Positions 45,787-55,410 of a stretch of 64,000 nucleotides of DNA are shown piece after piece (the stretch's first letter is position 1; every line of letters begins with the position of its first letter). The translations under genes and the position numbers were made by a program. The stretch lies in the NCBI RefSeq assembly GCF_001571345.1, contig NZ_BCTP01000011.1:1-64000 (forward strand), written 5' to 3'. The DNA comes from Komagataeibacter xylinus NBRC 15237 (lineage in GTDB: Bacteria > Pseudomonadota > Alphaproteobacteria > Acetobacterales > Acetobacteraceae). The notes below the pieces were generated by a model, which made no database searches, had not been told where the DNA came from, and saw only the letters and a list, made by a program, of their open reading frames with translations.

Positions 45787-46769
45787 ACGCGCTACGCACC
45801 CCCACCCATGTCACGCCCCGCCATTTCCTTGACCTCAAGGAAATTGACGCCGCAACGCTGCGCGCCATCCTCGACGTGGCCACCGGCATCAAGCGCATGC
45901 AGGACCACCGGGCACGCCCCCTGCACCCCGCCCTGCCGCTGCGTGGCCGCGCGCTGGGGCTGATGCTCTCCAAGCCCTCCACGCGCACGCGCGTGTCGTT
46001 TGAAGTGGGCATGCAGCAGCTTGGCGGCAACGTGGTGCTGCTTGCGCCATCTGACATGCAGCTCGGGCGTGGCGAGAGCATTGCCGATACCGCCCGCGTG
46101 CTCTCGCGCTTTGTCGATGCCATCGTGCTGCGTACCGGCAGGACCGAGAACCTGCGCGAGCTGGCACGGTGGAGCAGCGTGCCGGTCATCAATGGCCTGA
46201 CGCCGGATTCGCACCCCGTGCAGATCATGGCCGACATCATGACATTCGAGGAACATCTTGGCCCGATCAAAGGCCGCACGCTGGCCTGGGTGGGCGATGG
46301 CAACAATGTCGCCACCTCCTTCATCGAGGCGGCCGCCCTGTTCGGCTTCAGCCTGCGGCTGGCAACGCCATCCACCCATGCGCCCTCGGTCGCCGCCGTG
46401 GCCTGGGCACGCGAACATGGCGCCGACATCACGGTCACGACCGACCCGGTTACGGCGGTAAAAGGCGCGGACGCGATCATTACCGATACCTGGGTCAGCA
46501 TGTCCGACAAGGCATCCGACCAGCGGGTCAGCGCCTTCGAGCCCTACCGGGTTGATGCGGCGCTGATGGCGCATGCCGCCCCCGATGCCCTTTTCCTGCA
46601 CTGCCTGCCTGCCCATATCGGGGAGGAAGTGACCGAAGACGTGTTTGAAGGCCCCCGCTCCGTCGTGTTCGATGAGGCGGAGAACCGCCTGCACGCGCAA
46701 AAGGGCATTCTGGTCTGGGCGCTGTGTGGCGCGGACTGGCAGCAATATGGAAAGGAACCCAACCCATGA
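45783..46769 (+). CDS. argF: Ornithine carbamoyltransferase
   Basis: 328-residue anabolic OTCase making citrulline. Carbamoyl-phosphate motif SKPSTRTRVSFE; HPVQIMADIMTFEEH; ornithine motif FLHCLPAH. The ATG overlaps the argD stop, and the stop overlaps the next gene by ATGA. A longer frame starting in argD is an artefact. Confidence 0.96.
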   Translation: MNALRTPTHVTPRHFLDLKEIDAATLRAILDVATGIKRMQDHRARPLHPALPLRGRALGLMLSKPSTRTRVSFEVGMQQLGGNVVLLAPSDMQLGRGESIADTARVLSRFVDAIVLRTGRTENLRELARWSSVPVINGLTPDSHPVQIMADIMTFEEHLGPIKGRTLAWVGDGNNVATSFIEAAALFGFSLRLATPSTHAPSVAAVAWAREHGADITVTTDPVTAVKGADAIITDTWVSMSDKASDQRVSAFEPYRVDAALMAHAAPDALFLHCLPAHIGEEVTEDVFEGPRSVVFDEAENRLHAQKGILVWALCGADWQQYGKEPNP

Positions 46770-47086
46770 CCGGCCCCGCCGAACAGCCCGCCCTGCCCAC
46801 CGGCACCGAAGAGACACCCGAGGTGCCCGGCTGGGCGGAAAAGAGCGTGCGTGACATTTTCGCGGCGCTACCGGTGCATGACGGGCAGCTTGATACCATC
46901 CGCGATGCCTATCTGGACTGCCTTGCCGGCGCGGGCCGCACGCAGGACCTGGACATGGAGCATGACCGCTGCCGCCAGCAGGCCATAAGTGCTGTGGAAA
47001 ACGCGGGCCTGCTGCCAGCCGCCCGGCTTGAAGACCTTGACCAGCGCCTTGCTGCGCTGGAGGCGGATATTACCGCCAACCTCTGA
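46766..47086 (+). CDS. Small helical protein of unknown function between argF and hslO
   Basis: 106 residues, cytoplasmic, acidic, mostly predicted helix. It has two cysteines (LDCLAG, DRCRQQ) and no motif I recognise. The 4-base overlap with argF shows it is translated with that gene. hslO follows about 50 bases later. Function unknown. Confidence 0.68.
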   Translation: MTGPAEQPALPTGTEETPEVPGWAEKSVRDIFAALPVHDGQLDTIRDAYLDCLAGAGRTQDLDMEHDRCRQQAISAVENAGLLPAARLEDLDQRLAALEADITANL

Positions 47087-47137
47087 TTTCCCAGCGCCCC
47101 GCTGCAATGGCAGGGCGTGATGAAGCGGGTTTGTACC

Positions 47138-48100
47138 ATGACCTCCAATATTTCCTCCCCCGCCTTTCTCGACACCAGCCACCCCGACACGCCCGATCTG
47201 GTCGTGCCGCAGGGCGTGGTGCCGTTCTATCTTGACAACCGGCCCGTGCGCGGCCGCCTCGTGCGGCCCGGCGTGCTGACCGACATGCTGCTGACCCGCC
47301 ATGACAACCCCGACTGCGTGCTCCGCCTTGCGGGCGAGGCACTGGCACTGGTGGCGGCACTCGCCTCGGCGCTGAAGTTCCAGGGGTCGTTCTCGCTGCA
47401 GGCCAAGGGTGATGGCCCGCTGGGCCTGCTGCTGGCCGACTGCACCGATGCGGGCGCGCTGCGCTTTCATGCCCGATCCGATGACGAGGCGGTGGCCGCA
47501 CTGCTCAAGGCCAATCCCAACCCCACGACAAGCGACCTGCTGGGCAAGGGCTACATCGCCTTCAGCGTGGACCAGGGGCCCGATACCGACATCCATCAGG
47601 GCATTGTCGAGATCAACGGGGAAAGCCTGTCTGAGATGGCGACGCATTACTTCGCCACCTCCGAGCAGCATGCCTGCTGGGTCAAGCTGTTCTGTGACAA
47701 GACGGAAGCCGGCTGGCGCGCGGGCGCGCTGGTGATGGAAAAGATCGCCATGGGCGGCGGCATCGAATCCGACGTAACGCCCGAGGAAGGCGATGATGCG
47801 TGGGAGACCGCGATCACACTCGCCACCACGCTGACCGCGCGTGAAGTGCTTGATGACCGGCTTGGCTCGGCCGACCTGCTGTACCGCCTGTTCCATGCCG
47901 AGGGGCTGATTACGGGCCAGCCCCGCGCGCTGGCCTTTGGCTGCCGCTGCTCGCGCGCGCGACTGTCGAGCCTGCTGGAAACCTTTCCACTCGATGACCT
48001 CGACCACATGGCCAAGGATGGCACAATCACCATGAACTGCCAGTTCTGCAACCATGACTTCCACTTCCAGCGCAGCGAGATCAGCGGCAAGACCGCCTGA
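47138..48100 (+). CDS. hslO: Redox-regulated chaperone Hsp33
   Basis: About 320 residues. Hsp33 holds unfolded proteins under oxidative stress. The N-terminal core (DLVVPQGVVPFYLDNRPVRG) is followed by the C-terminal redox switch with CRC and CQFC, the CxC...CxxC zinc cysteines, about 31 residues apart. Start could also be 47117. The argD-argF-hslO neighbourhood is common in alphaproteobacteria. Confidence 0.93.
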   Translation: MTSNISSPAFLDTSHPDTPDLVVPQGVVPFYLDNRPVRGRLVRPGVLTDMLLTRHDNPDCVLRLAGEALALVAALASALKFQGSFSLQAKGDGPLGLLLADCTDAGALRFHARSDDEAVAALLKANPNPTTSDLLGKGYIAFSVDQGPDTDIHQGIVEINGESLSEMATHYFATSEQHACWVKLFCDKTEAGWRAGALVMEKIAMGGGIESDVTPEEGDDAWETAITLATTLTAREVLDDRLGSADLLYRLFHAEGLITGQPRALAFGCRCSRARLSSLLETFPLDDLDHMAKDGTITMNCQFCNHDFHFQRSEISGKTA

Positions 48101-48192
48101 CAGCCCCTATGCGCCCGGCGCGGAACATGGCACGATCATACTCCTGATCGACCGACCGCGCCGCGTGCGCCAGCCGTTATCGGGATATATCC

Positions 48193-49110
48193 ATGCGACC
48201 GAACCGTTCGCCGCTTAGCACCCTGTCGTTCCGCCGCAGCCTGCGCGTGGTGCTGGCCGCTGGCCTGCCCCTCATTGCGCTCACTGCGGTCAGCGCGCCC
48301 GCCTACAGCCGCCACCATCATGACGAGCCGACCACCTTTGCCGGGCCGCAATATGGCGATGAGCCGCCGCTGAGCCTGAATGTGGCCTCCATATCGGTGG
48401 TGGACCGGGGCGGACCGGGCCTGGTGCCGGGCGACCTGTCGGGCCGCGCGCCCAATCCGCCCGATGACCTGCTTAAGCAACTCGCGCATGACCGGCTGCT
48501 CGCCGCAGGCAGCGAGGGCAGCGGCACGTTTACCATCGACCGTGTGTCCATCCTGCACGAGCCGGGCGGCATCCTTGACGGGCAACTGAACGTGCATCTG
48601 GACGTGACCTCCGCCGATGGCCGCCGCACCGGCTATGCCGTAGCCCAGGTCACCCGCTCGTTCGACCCCAAGAAGAAGCACGGCAACAGCGACACGCCCC
48701 AGAACCTGAACACCCTGACCAACCTCATGTTGCAGGACATGAACCAGGAGCTGGAAAGCCAGATCCGCACCAACCTTGGCAACTGGCTGGTCACGCCGCA
48801 GGCACCGGGCAGCGTGGCCGCCCAGCCGCTTGATGGCGATACGCCCGCCGTCACCACCACCCCCGCCAGCCCGGCCACCGGGGCGGATACCATGACCATT
48901 GGCGGCGGCCCGACCGATGACCACCCGGAAGCCGCCACCACCCCGGCAGCGGCGCCCGCACCCGCGCGGCCCAGGGCCGTCCATGAGGAACCGGATGCGA
49001 TTTTCCCCGAAGGGTATTCATCCGAAGGCAGCGATACCGCCACCCCGACCCCGCAGTTGCGCTCACCGCCGCCGGGCACCCTGAGCCTGCCGGGCGGCAC
49101 GGGCCAGTAA
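48193..49110 (+). CDS. Exported protein of unknown function with a Pro/Thr-rich tail
   Basis: 305 residues. A signal peptide (hydrophobic core near residues 18-35, cleavage near PAYS) is followed by a His cluster (RHHHDEP), a folded region of about 150 residues (LSLNVASISVVDRGG, HLDVTSADGRRTGYAVAQVTRSF) and a disordered tail of about 100 residues rich in Ala, Thr and Pro. The folded part resembles conserved exported proteins of acetic acid bacteria, but I cannot name a family. It ends at repeat copy F. Confidence 0.72.
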   Translation: MRPNRSPLSTLSFRRSLRVVLAAGLPLIALTAVSAPAYSRHHHDEPTTFAGPQYGDEPPLSLNVASISVVDRGGPGLVPGDLSGRAPNPPDDLLKQLAHDRLLAAGSEGSGTFTIDRVSILHEPGGILDGQLNVHLDVTSADGRRTGYAVAQVTRSFDPKKKHGNSDTPQNLNTLTNLMLQDMNQELESQIRTNLGNWLVTPQAPGSVAAQPLDGDTPAVTTTPASPATGADTMTIGGGPTDDHPEAATTPAAAPAPARPRAVHEEPDAIFPEGYSSEGSDTATPTPQLRSPPPGTLSLPGGTGQ

Positions 49111-49111
49111 G

Positions 49112-49193
49112 AAGCGTTTTCGGGCACCGCCTTTTTTCAAAAAGGCGGTGTTCTTTCAAAGATTTTTGAAAAAAGCTTTACCAAACACTTTTC
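49112..49193 (+). repeat. Intergenic two-hairpin element, copy F (full)
   Basis: Begins AAGCGTTTTCGGGCACCGCC, hairpin 1 CACCGCC...GGCGGTG, hairpin 2 diverged (AAAGATTTTTGAAAAAAGCTTT), and ends ACCAAACACTTTT. It follows the exported protein stop by one base and lies at convergent 3' ends with the DsbD-type gene. Confidence 0.85.
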
Positions 49194-49212
49194 TCTGTTC
49201 TGCCTGCGCGGG

Positions 49213-51306
49213 TCATTTCCCGGCAGGCGCAATCGTGTCCAGTACGATGGCGGGGGTGAGGATTTCGGGCAGGATGACTTCCCCCCCGTGGGCGGGGTAA
49301 TAGGCGTAGAACGGCACCCCGTCGCGCCCATGGGCCTGCAAAAAGGCGGTAATGGCCGCATCGCGCAGGGTCCAGTCACCTTTCATGTACACAATGCCCC
49401 GCCGGGCAAAAGCCTTCTGCACGCTCTGGCTCGACAGGGCCACGCGCTCGTTGACCAGGCATGAGATGCACCACGCCGCCGTCATGTCCACGAAGACGGG
49501 CCGCCCCTGCCTGCGCAATTCGGCCAGGCGGGTGGGTGAATAGGCGGAACTGCCATCGGCCACCCGCGCAGTGCCCCGGTCATGCAGCGTGGCGGGCGGT
49601 AGCACGGCACCACCTACGAAGGCTGCAAGCAGGCTCAATGTCGCCACCGCGCGGTATACTCCTGCCCGCCCCGCCATGGCATCGCGCAGGTCAAGATGGC
49701 TGGCGCGCCGCAGGCTCCAGCAACCCACTGCCACCAGCACCAGCCCCACGCCCAGCACGGTGAGGGCATCCATGCCGCCTTCCAGCTTCGCCACCCAGCC
49801 CAGCCACACGCAGGTGGCCAGCACCGGCAGGGCCAGCAGGTTGCGCACCGTTTCCATCCACCGGCCCGGTTTGGGCAGCCACGCCAGCAGGCCGGGCATG
49901 GCGGCGAGCACAAGATAGGGGGCGGCAAGCCCCAGCCCAAGGGCGGCAAACACCACCACTCCGATCACGGGTGACGCCGCAAGGGCAGCCGCCACCGCTG
50001 CCCCCATGAACGGTGCCGTGCATGGCGAGGCCAGCACCACCGCCAGCACCCCGGTCAGGAAATCACCGGCATGGGCAGGCAGGCTGCTGCCCACACCCAT
50101 CAGCCGCAGCCCGATGGTGAACACGCCCAGCAGGTTGAGGGCTACAGCAAACAGCAGCAGGCAGATGACGGTCACGAACCCCACGGACTGGAACTGGAAC
50201 CCCCACCCCGCCTCGTGCCCTGCCACCCTTAAGGCCGCGATAGCGCCACCAAGGGCCACAAAGGACACGACCACGCCCGCGCCATAAGCCGCGGCCCCCG
50301 CCAGCGCAGCCCCCCGCGCCCCGCGCGCCATGCGCTCAAGGGCGAGGATCTTCATGGCCAGCACGGGAAAGACGCAGGGCATGAGGTTCAGGATCACGCC
50401 GCCCGCAAACGCCATGAGCAGCAGCACGCCCACATTGGCCCGCGCGCTCGGTGCCGCCACAGGTGCTGCAAGGGCCTCGACCTTTCCCGGCTCCGGCCTG
50501 ACCTGCAACCCGCGCTCGCGCCCCATGCCGTCACGCAGTACCACGATGCCGGACAGGTTGGCGCCACCATGGAATTCCGGCCCCGGATGGAGCGCAAGCT
50601 GCACCACGCCATCGCGCACCGTGAGCGCCTGCGGGGTATCCTGATCGATCGCGCCTGCCACCTCGGGCATGAACCAGGCATCACGCACGCTGTCGGGCGA
50701 AAGTTCGCGCCCACGCAACTGCATGGTTCCTTCAGGCGAGACCCTGGCCGCAAAGGGCGAGGCCACGGGCCGGGCCGCCGCCGCCTGCGCAAAGGCTGCG
50801 GCCTGCGCCGAGGGAAGGGATGCCCCACGCGGCAGGCTCAGGCTGAACGTGCCGTGCTCGGGCACGCACACCTCGGCACAGACAAGCCAGTCCGCCACGG
50901 CATTGAGCGTGAGCGGGCCATCATTCTCGCCCGCCACGGGGGTGAGCGTGACGGGCAGCAGCACGTCGCCGGTATAGGCATAGGATGTCAGCGGCCCGTC
51001 ATGCAGCACGCGCGGCGTGGGCCATTCAATGGTGCTGGCCTGCCCGGTGGCCCCGCCCTGCGCGTTCACCACAAGGGTAGGCGCATCGCCCGCATCGCCG
51101 GGGTTGAGCCAGTAGGTATGCCAGCCGGGGGCAAGTTGCAGGCGCAGCCCCACATGCAGGGCGCGACCGGGGCTGTAGGTATCATCATCCGTGACCAGCG
51201 TGGCGGTGGCGCGGGTCGAGGTTACGGGGTCGCTCTGGGCCGCGCGGGCAACCGGCAGGGCCGTGACCAACATGCACAGGATCGACACAAGCCACAGAAA
51301 GGGCAC
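49213..51306 (-). CDS. DsbD/ScsB-type thiol:disulfide interchange protein
   Basis: 697 residues. Signal peptide; periplasmic N-terminal DsbC-like domain with CAEVC near residue 145; a central eight-helix DsbD transporter domain with paired Cys in LMPCVFPVLAMK and ASPCTAPFMG; and a C-terminal thioredoxin domain with TAAWCISCLVNE. It moves electrons from cytoplasmic thioredoxin to periplasmic thiols. The large N-terminal domain fits the ScsB branch better than classic DsbD. It is divergent from hrpB. Confidence 0.92.
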   Translation of the reverse strand: MPFLWLVSILCMLVTALPVARAAQSDPVTSTRATATLVTDDDTYSPGRALHVGLRLQLAPGWHTYWLNPGDAGDAPTLVVNAQGGATGQASTIEWPTPRVLHDGPLTSYAYTGDVLLPVTLTPVAGENDGPLTLNAVADWLVCAEVCVPEHGTFSLSLPRGASLPSAQAAAFAQAAAARPVASPFAARVSPEGTMQLRGRELSPDSVRDAWFMPEVAGAIDQDTPQALTVRDGVVQLALHPGPEFHGGANLSGIVVLRDGMGRERGLQVRPEPGKVEALAAPVAAPSARANVGVLLLMAFAGGVILNLMPCVFPVLAMKILALERMARGARGAALAGAAAYGAGVVVSFVALGGAIAALRVAGHEAGWGFQFQSVGFVTVICLLLFAVALNLLGVFTIGLRLMGVGSSLPAHAGDFLTGVLAVVLASPCTAPFMGAAVAAALAASPVIGVVVFAALGLGLAAPYLVLAAMPGLLAWLPKPGRWMETVRNLLALPVLATCVWLGWVAKLEGGMDALTVLGVGLVLVAVGCWSLRRASHLDLRDAMAGRAGVYRAVATLSLLAAFVGGAVLPPATLHDRGTARVADGSSAYSPTRLAELRRQGRPVFVDMTAAWCISCLVNERVALSSQSVQKAFARRGIVYMKGDWTLRDAAITAFLQAHGRDGVPFYAYYPAHGGEVILPEILTPAIVLDTIAPAGK

Positions 51307-51406
51307 GGACAGTTACTCCACCAAAAACCGGGGATGAGGAAAAACGCAGCCACACGGCACGGCAAGGATTGCCCCGCCACCATGCCCGACGCCATAAGAT
51401 GAAGAT

Positions 51407-53965
51407 ATGGCTTTCGACCCAACCTTGCAAAACCGGCTGCATGCCCTTGTGGCCCAGAACGCCGCCGCCCTGCCCGTGGCTCAGGCCCTGCCAGCCCTTC
51501 AGGCCGCACTGGAGCGCACACCCAACGCCGTTCTGGTCGCCCCGCCGGGTGCGGGCAAGACCACGCTGGTGCCGCTGGCCCTGCTCGATGCGCCATGGCG
51601 TGGCGATGGGCGCATCCTCATGCTTGAGCCGCGCAGGCTGGCCACGCGGGCTGCGGCCACCCGCATGGCGGAACTGGTGGGGGAGCCGGTTGGCGGGCTG
51701 GCGGGCTACCGCACCCGGCTTGATGGCGCGACCTCGGAGCGCACGCGCATCGAGGTGATTACCGAGGGGCTGCTCGTGCGCCGCCTGCTGTCCGACCCCA
51801 CGCTTGATGGCGTGGCCTGCGTGATCTTTGATGAAATCCATGAACGCTCGGTCGATGCCGATGCAGCGCTGGCCTTCTGCCTTGACCTGCAACGCAGCCT
51901 GCGGCCGGAACTCAGGCTGGTGGCCATGTCCGCCACCATGGATGGCGCAGCACTCGCCTCCCGCATGAATGCCGAGCGCGTGGAAAGCGAAGGCCGGATG
52001 TTCCCCGTGGAAATCCGCCACGCCACGCGCGACCTCGTGCACCGCCGCGACCTGCCCGATGCCATGGCCGCCGCCATCCGCACGGCCATGGCGCAGGATG
52101 AAGGCGACGTGCTGGCCTTCCTGCCCGGCGTGGCCGAGATCCACCGCGCCCGTACCGCCCTTGCCGGCATCGATGCCGACGTGCTGCCGCTTTATGGCGA
52201 ACTCCCCCCCGCCGAGCAGGACCTGGCGCTTACGCCCCACCCCGCCGGGCGCAGGCGGGTGATCCTGTCCACCTCCATTGCCGAGACCTCGCTCACCGTG
52301 CCGGGCGTGCGCATTGTGGTCGATGGCGGGTTCCGCCGCGTGCCCCGGCTGGATGTGGGCACGGGGCTGACGCGACTCGATACGGTGCGCATCTCGCGCG
52401 CGGCGGCGGCCCAGCGCGCGGGCCGTGCGGGACGCGTGGCGCCCGGCATCGCCATAAGGCTGTGGACGGAAATGACCACCCGCGCCATGCCGCCGCATGA
52501 CCAGCCGGAAATGATGGAGGCCGAACTGACCGGCCTGCGGCTTGATGCCGCCGCATGGCAGGAGGCCATGGGCACGGAGCCTGCCGACCTGCCCTTTCCC
52601 GATACGCCCCCCAATGGCGCGTTCGAGGCCGGGCGCAGCCTGCTTGAAGCCCTCGGCGCGCTTGACGAGACGGGCCGCATCACCCGTGAGGGCACGCGCA
52701 TGGCCGCTTTGGGCGCGCATCCCCGCCTGGCCGCCATGATGCTGGCCGCCCGCACGCCCCCCGAACGCGCACTGGCCGCCGACATCGCCGCCCTGCTGGA
52801 GGAACGCGACCCGCTGCGCCCCCGCCGCCCCGCAGGCGGCAACCGGGGCGCACCCCCTGCGGCACCGGCCGATATCCGCCTGCGCCTTGACCTGATTGCA
52901 GGTGGCGACCACCCCGATGCCGACCGCGCGGCACTCTCGCGCATCCGCCATGCCGCCCGCCAGTATCGCAGGCGGCTGGGGCTGGGCCGCGACATCGAGG
53001 CAGCGGGCGATCCTGCCGCCCTGATTGCCGCAGCCTTCCCCGACCGGGTGGCGCAGGCGCGCGGCGATGTCGGTTCCTTCCGGCTGGCGGGCGGTGGCAG
53101 CGCACGACTTTCCAAAACCGATGAACTGGCACGCAGCACCCTGCTGGCGGTGGCCGGCATGCATGTGCGCAAGGCTGCCGAGATCTGCCTTGCCGCCCCG
53201 CTCGAGCGCGACAACCTGCCGCAAACCCTGCTGGCGCGGGCAAAGGAGCAGGTGGAAACCACGCTCGACACCACCACCGGCAGCGTGCTGGCCCGGCGCA
53301 GGCTGCGGCTGGGCACCCTCGTGCTGCGCGACCGCACGGTTACCGCCAGCGCCGATGAGGTCTGCGCCCTGCTCTGCGCGCAGGCGGCGCAGAACCTTGC
53401 CGCCACGTTCACATGGTCCGATGCGTGCCGCCAGCTTCAGGCGCGGGTGGAGACCGCCCGCGCGCAGCTTGACCGCCCCGACCTGCCTGACCTGTCGGAC
53501 ACAGCACTCGCCACCACCACCGAAACATGGCTTGCCCCGTGGCTTGCCGGGGTCAACCGCCTGTCCGTGCTGGCGGAGATGGACCTGCTGGCCATGCTGC
53601 GCGCCACCATGGACCATGCCAGCCTGAAATGGCTGGACCGCATGCTGCCCACCCATCTTGAGCTGCCCGGTGGCCGCGCCGCGATCGATTACCTGCAACC
53701 CGTGCCGGTGGCCGCCGCGCGCGCCCAGACCTTTTATGGCGTGACCCAGACCCCGCGCCTGGCCGATGGCAGGCTCGACCTGCGCATCGCCCTGCTCTCG
53801 CCCGCGGGCAGGCCGCAGGCGATCACGGCGGACCTTGCCGGGTTCTGGGCCGGGTCATGGGCGGACATGCGGCGCGACATGCGTGGGCGCTACCCCCGCC
53901 ATGACTGGCCCGAGAACCCGGCAACAGCCAGCCCGCCACCACCCCGCCCGCGCCGTGGGTCGTAG
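51407..53965 (+). CDS. hrpB: ATP-dependent helicase HrpB
   Basis: 852-residue DEAH-box helicase. Walker A APPGAGKTTLVPLALL, DEAH motif as DEIHERS, SAT motif in AMSATMDG, and motif VI in QRAGRAGRVAPG. The HrpB C-terminal domain ends near TWAD-type residues; the final 20 residues are Pro/Arg rich. RNA targets in bacteria are largely unknown. The ATG at 51407 gives the usual N-terminus. Confidence 0.94.
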   Translation: MAFDPTLQNRLHALVAQNAAALPVAQALPALQAALERTPNAVLVAPPGAGKTTLVPLALLDAPWRGDGRILMLEPRRLATRAAATRMAELVGEPVGGLAGYRTRLDGATSERTRIEVITEGLLVRRLLSDPTLDGVACVIFDEIHERSVDADAALAFCLDLQRSLRPELRLVAMSATMDGAALASRMNAERVESEGRMFPVEIRHATRDLVHRRDLPDAMAAAIRTAMAQDEGDVLAFLPGVAEIHRARTALAGIDADVLPLYGELPPAEQDLALTPHPAGRRRVILSTSIAETSLTVPGVRIVVDGGFRRVPRLDVGTGLTRLDTVRISRAAAAQRAGRAGRVAPGIAIRLWTEMTTRAMPPHDQPEMMEAELTGLRLDAAAWQEAMGTEPADLPFPDTPPNGAFEAGRSLLEALGALDETGRITREGTRMAALGAHPRLAAMMLAARTPPERALAADIAALLEERDPLRPRRPAGGNRGAPPAAPADIRLRLDLIAGGDHPDADRAALSRIRHAARQYRRRLGLGRDIEAAGDPAALIAAAFPDRVAQARGDVGSFRLAGGGSARLSKTDELARSTLLAVAGMHVRKAAEICLAAPLERDNLPQTLLARAKEQVETTLDTTTGSVLARRRLRLGTLVLRDRTVTASADEVCALLCAQAAQNLAATFTWSDACRQLQARVETARAQLDRPDLPDLSDTALATTTETWLAPWLAGVNRLSVLAEMDLLAMLRATMDHASLKWLDRMLPTHLELPGGRAAIDYLQPVPVAAARAQTFYGVTQTPRLADGRLDLRIALLSPAGRPQAITADLAGFWAGSWADMRRDMRGRYPRHDWPENPATASPPPPRPRRGS

Positions 53966-53983
53966 GAAGCAGATTAAAATAAT

Positions 53984-54062
53984 AAAAGGTTTCGGGTGCT
54001 ACTTTTTCCCAAAAAAACAGTATTCTCCCGAGGGTTTTTGAAAAAAGCCTCATCCGAAACAT
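53984..54062 (+). repeat. Intergenic two-hairpin element, copy G (diverged)
   Basis: AAAAGGTTTCGGGTGCTACT at the left, ACAGTATTCTC in the middle and GCCTCATCCGAAACAT at the right keep the layout of full copies, but both hairpins have mismatched arms. It lies 3' of hrpB and 5' of the DegP-like gene, both on the plus strand. Confidence 0.65.
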
Positions 54063-54173
54063 CGTGTGGTTTTCAGGCCGTATGGCGCGGGCCTGTCAGG
54101 CCGCCCCTAAAAACGCATGCATCAGCCCCCACCATGCCATGCAGACATGGCATTGCCGCTTTTTTCGGATAAC

Positions 54174-55379
54174 ATGTCTCATCATGAACGCATTCCCCCG
54201 CCCCCCGGCATGACATGGATCGCCACGGCCCGTCCGGCTGCACGCCTGCTCCCGGTCCTGCTGCTGGGCATGACCGGCGCGGGCACGGAGGCGCTTGCAC
54301 AGGACGTGGCAGCCCCCGTGGCAGCCCCCCCGCCGGGCGTGTCCGCCAGCCCCTCGCTGTTCGCGCCGCCGGTGCCCCCCGTGGTGCAGACCGGGCCGCT
54401 GACCTTCGCCCCCCTGGTGCGCCAGGTTGGCCCCGCCGTGGTGAACATCGCCGTATCGCAGGCGCAGGACAGCCATCAGGCCACCACCCGCCAGCCCCTG
54501 CCGCCAAGCGTGAAGGGCACGCCGTTCGAGCATAAATTCCGCGAGCGCATGCGCGCCCATGGCGAGGAACTGCTCGGCGCGGGATCGGGCTTCCTGATCG
54601 ACCCCGACGGCGTGATCGTGACCAATGCGCATGTGGTGGGCGGCGCCGACCAGATTACCGTCTCGCTCTCCGATGGCACGGAGTTCCCCGCCCGCCTGGT
54701 GGGCAGCGATGACCTGACCGATATCGCGGTGATCCAGATCCATGCGCCCCACCCCATGCCCTTCGTGCCGTGGGGCGACAGCAGGCTGGTCAATATCGGT
54801 GACTGGATCATGGCAGCGGGCAACCCGTTCGGGCTTGGCTCCAGTGTTACGGCAGGCATCGTCTCGGCGCGCGGGCGCGATATCGGCACCAGCCCGTTCG
54901 ATGACTTTTTCCAGATCGACGCGCCCATAAACCCTGGCAATTCCGGCGGGCCATCCTTCAATCTGGGCGGGCAGGTGGTAGCGGTGAACACGGCCATCGT
55001 CTCGCCCACCGGCGGCTCGGTGGGCATAGGCTTTGGCCTGCCATCGGAGATCGTGGCCCCGATTGTGGAGGAGTTGCGCCTCAACGGGCATATAGACCGT
55101 GGCTGGCTTGGTGTTACACTGGCCGACGGCGCAGGGCATGGTGGCGTGCAGATCGTGGGAATCGACCGTGATGGCCCGGCCATGAAGGCGCATCTGCGCA
55201 TTGGCGATGTCATTACGGCAGTCAATGACGAGCCGATCGACACCGCGCGCATGCTGATCCGCTCGATCGCGGCAAAGCGGCCGCATTCCACCGTAACGCT
55301 GCACATCCGCCGCCGCCACGATACCATGAGCCTGGAAGCCTGCGTAAGCCACCGCCCCGATGAAGACCTGGACGACTGA
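54174..55379 (+). CDS. DegP/HtrA-type periplasmic serine protease
   Basis: About 401 residues. A signal peptide ends near ALAQD; then a trypsin-like domain with His in TNAHVVGG, Asp in LTDIAVIQ and Ser in INPGNSGGPSF; then a single PDZ domain (RGWLGVTLAD, RIGDVITAVNDEPID). One PDZ domain, as in DegS, but with a cleavable signal rather than a clear anchor. Start is uncertain between 54174 and 54210. It precedes a two-component system, which suggests an envelope-stress operon. Confidence 0.9.
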   Translation: MSHHERIPPPPGMTWIATARPAARLLPVLLLGMTGAGTEALAQDVAAPVAAPPPGVSASPSLFAPPVPPVVQTGPLTFAPLVRQVGPAVVNIAVSQAQDSHQATTRQPLPPSVKGTPFEHKFRERMRAHGEELLGAGSGFLIDPDGVIVTNAHVVGGADQITVSLSDGTEFPARLVGSDDLTDIAVIQIHAPHPMPFVPWGDSRLVNIGDWIMAAGNPFGLGSSVTAGIVSARGRDIGTSPFDDFFQIDAPINPGNSGGPSFNLGGQVVAVNTAIVSPTGGSVGIGFGLPSEIVAPIVEELRLNGHIDRGWLGVTLADGAGHGGVQIVGIDRDGPAMKAHLRIGDVITAVNDEPIDTARMLIRSIAAKRPHSTVTLHIRRRHDTMSLEACVSHRPDEDLDD

Positions 55380-55410
55380 CCGACCCCGCCCCAACCGACA
55401 CGAGGCCATT

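Noticed and set aside
51185-53698. 837-codon minus-strand frame opposite hrpB
   Set aside because: Antisense shadow of hrpB, extended at its end into the dsbD-type gene's region; no recognisable motif.
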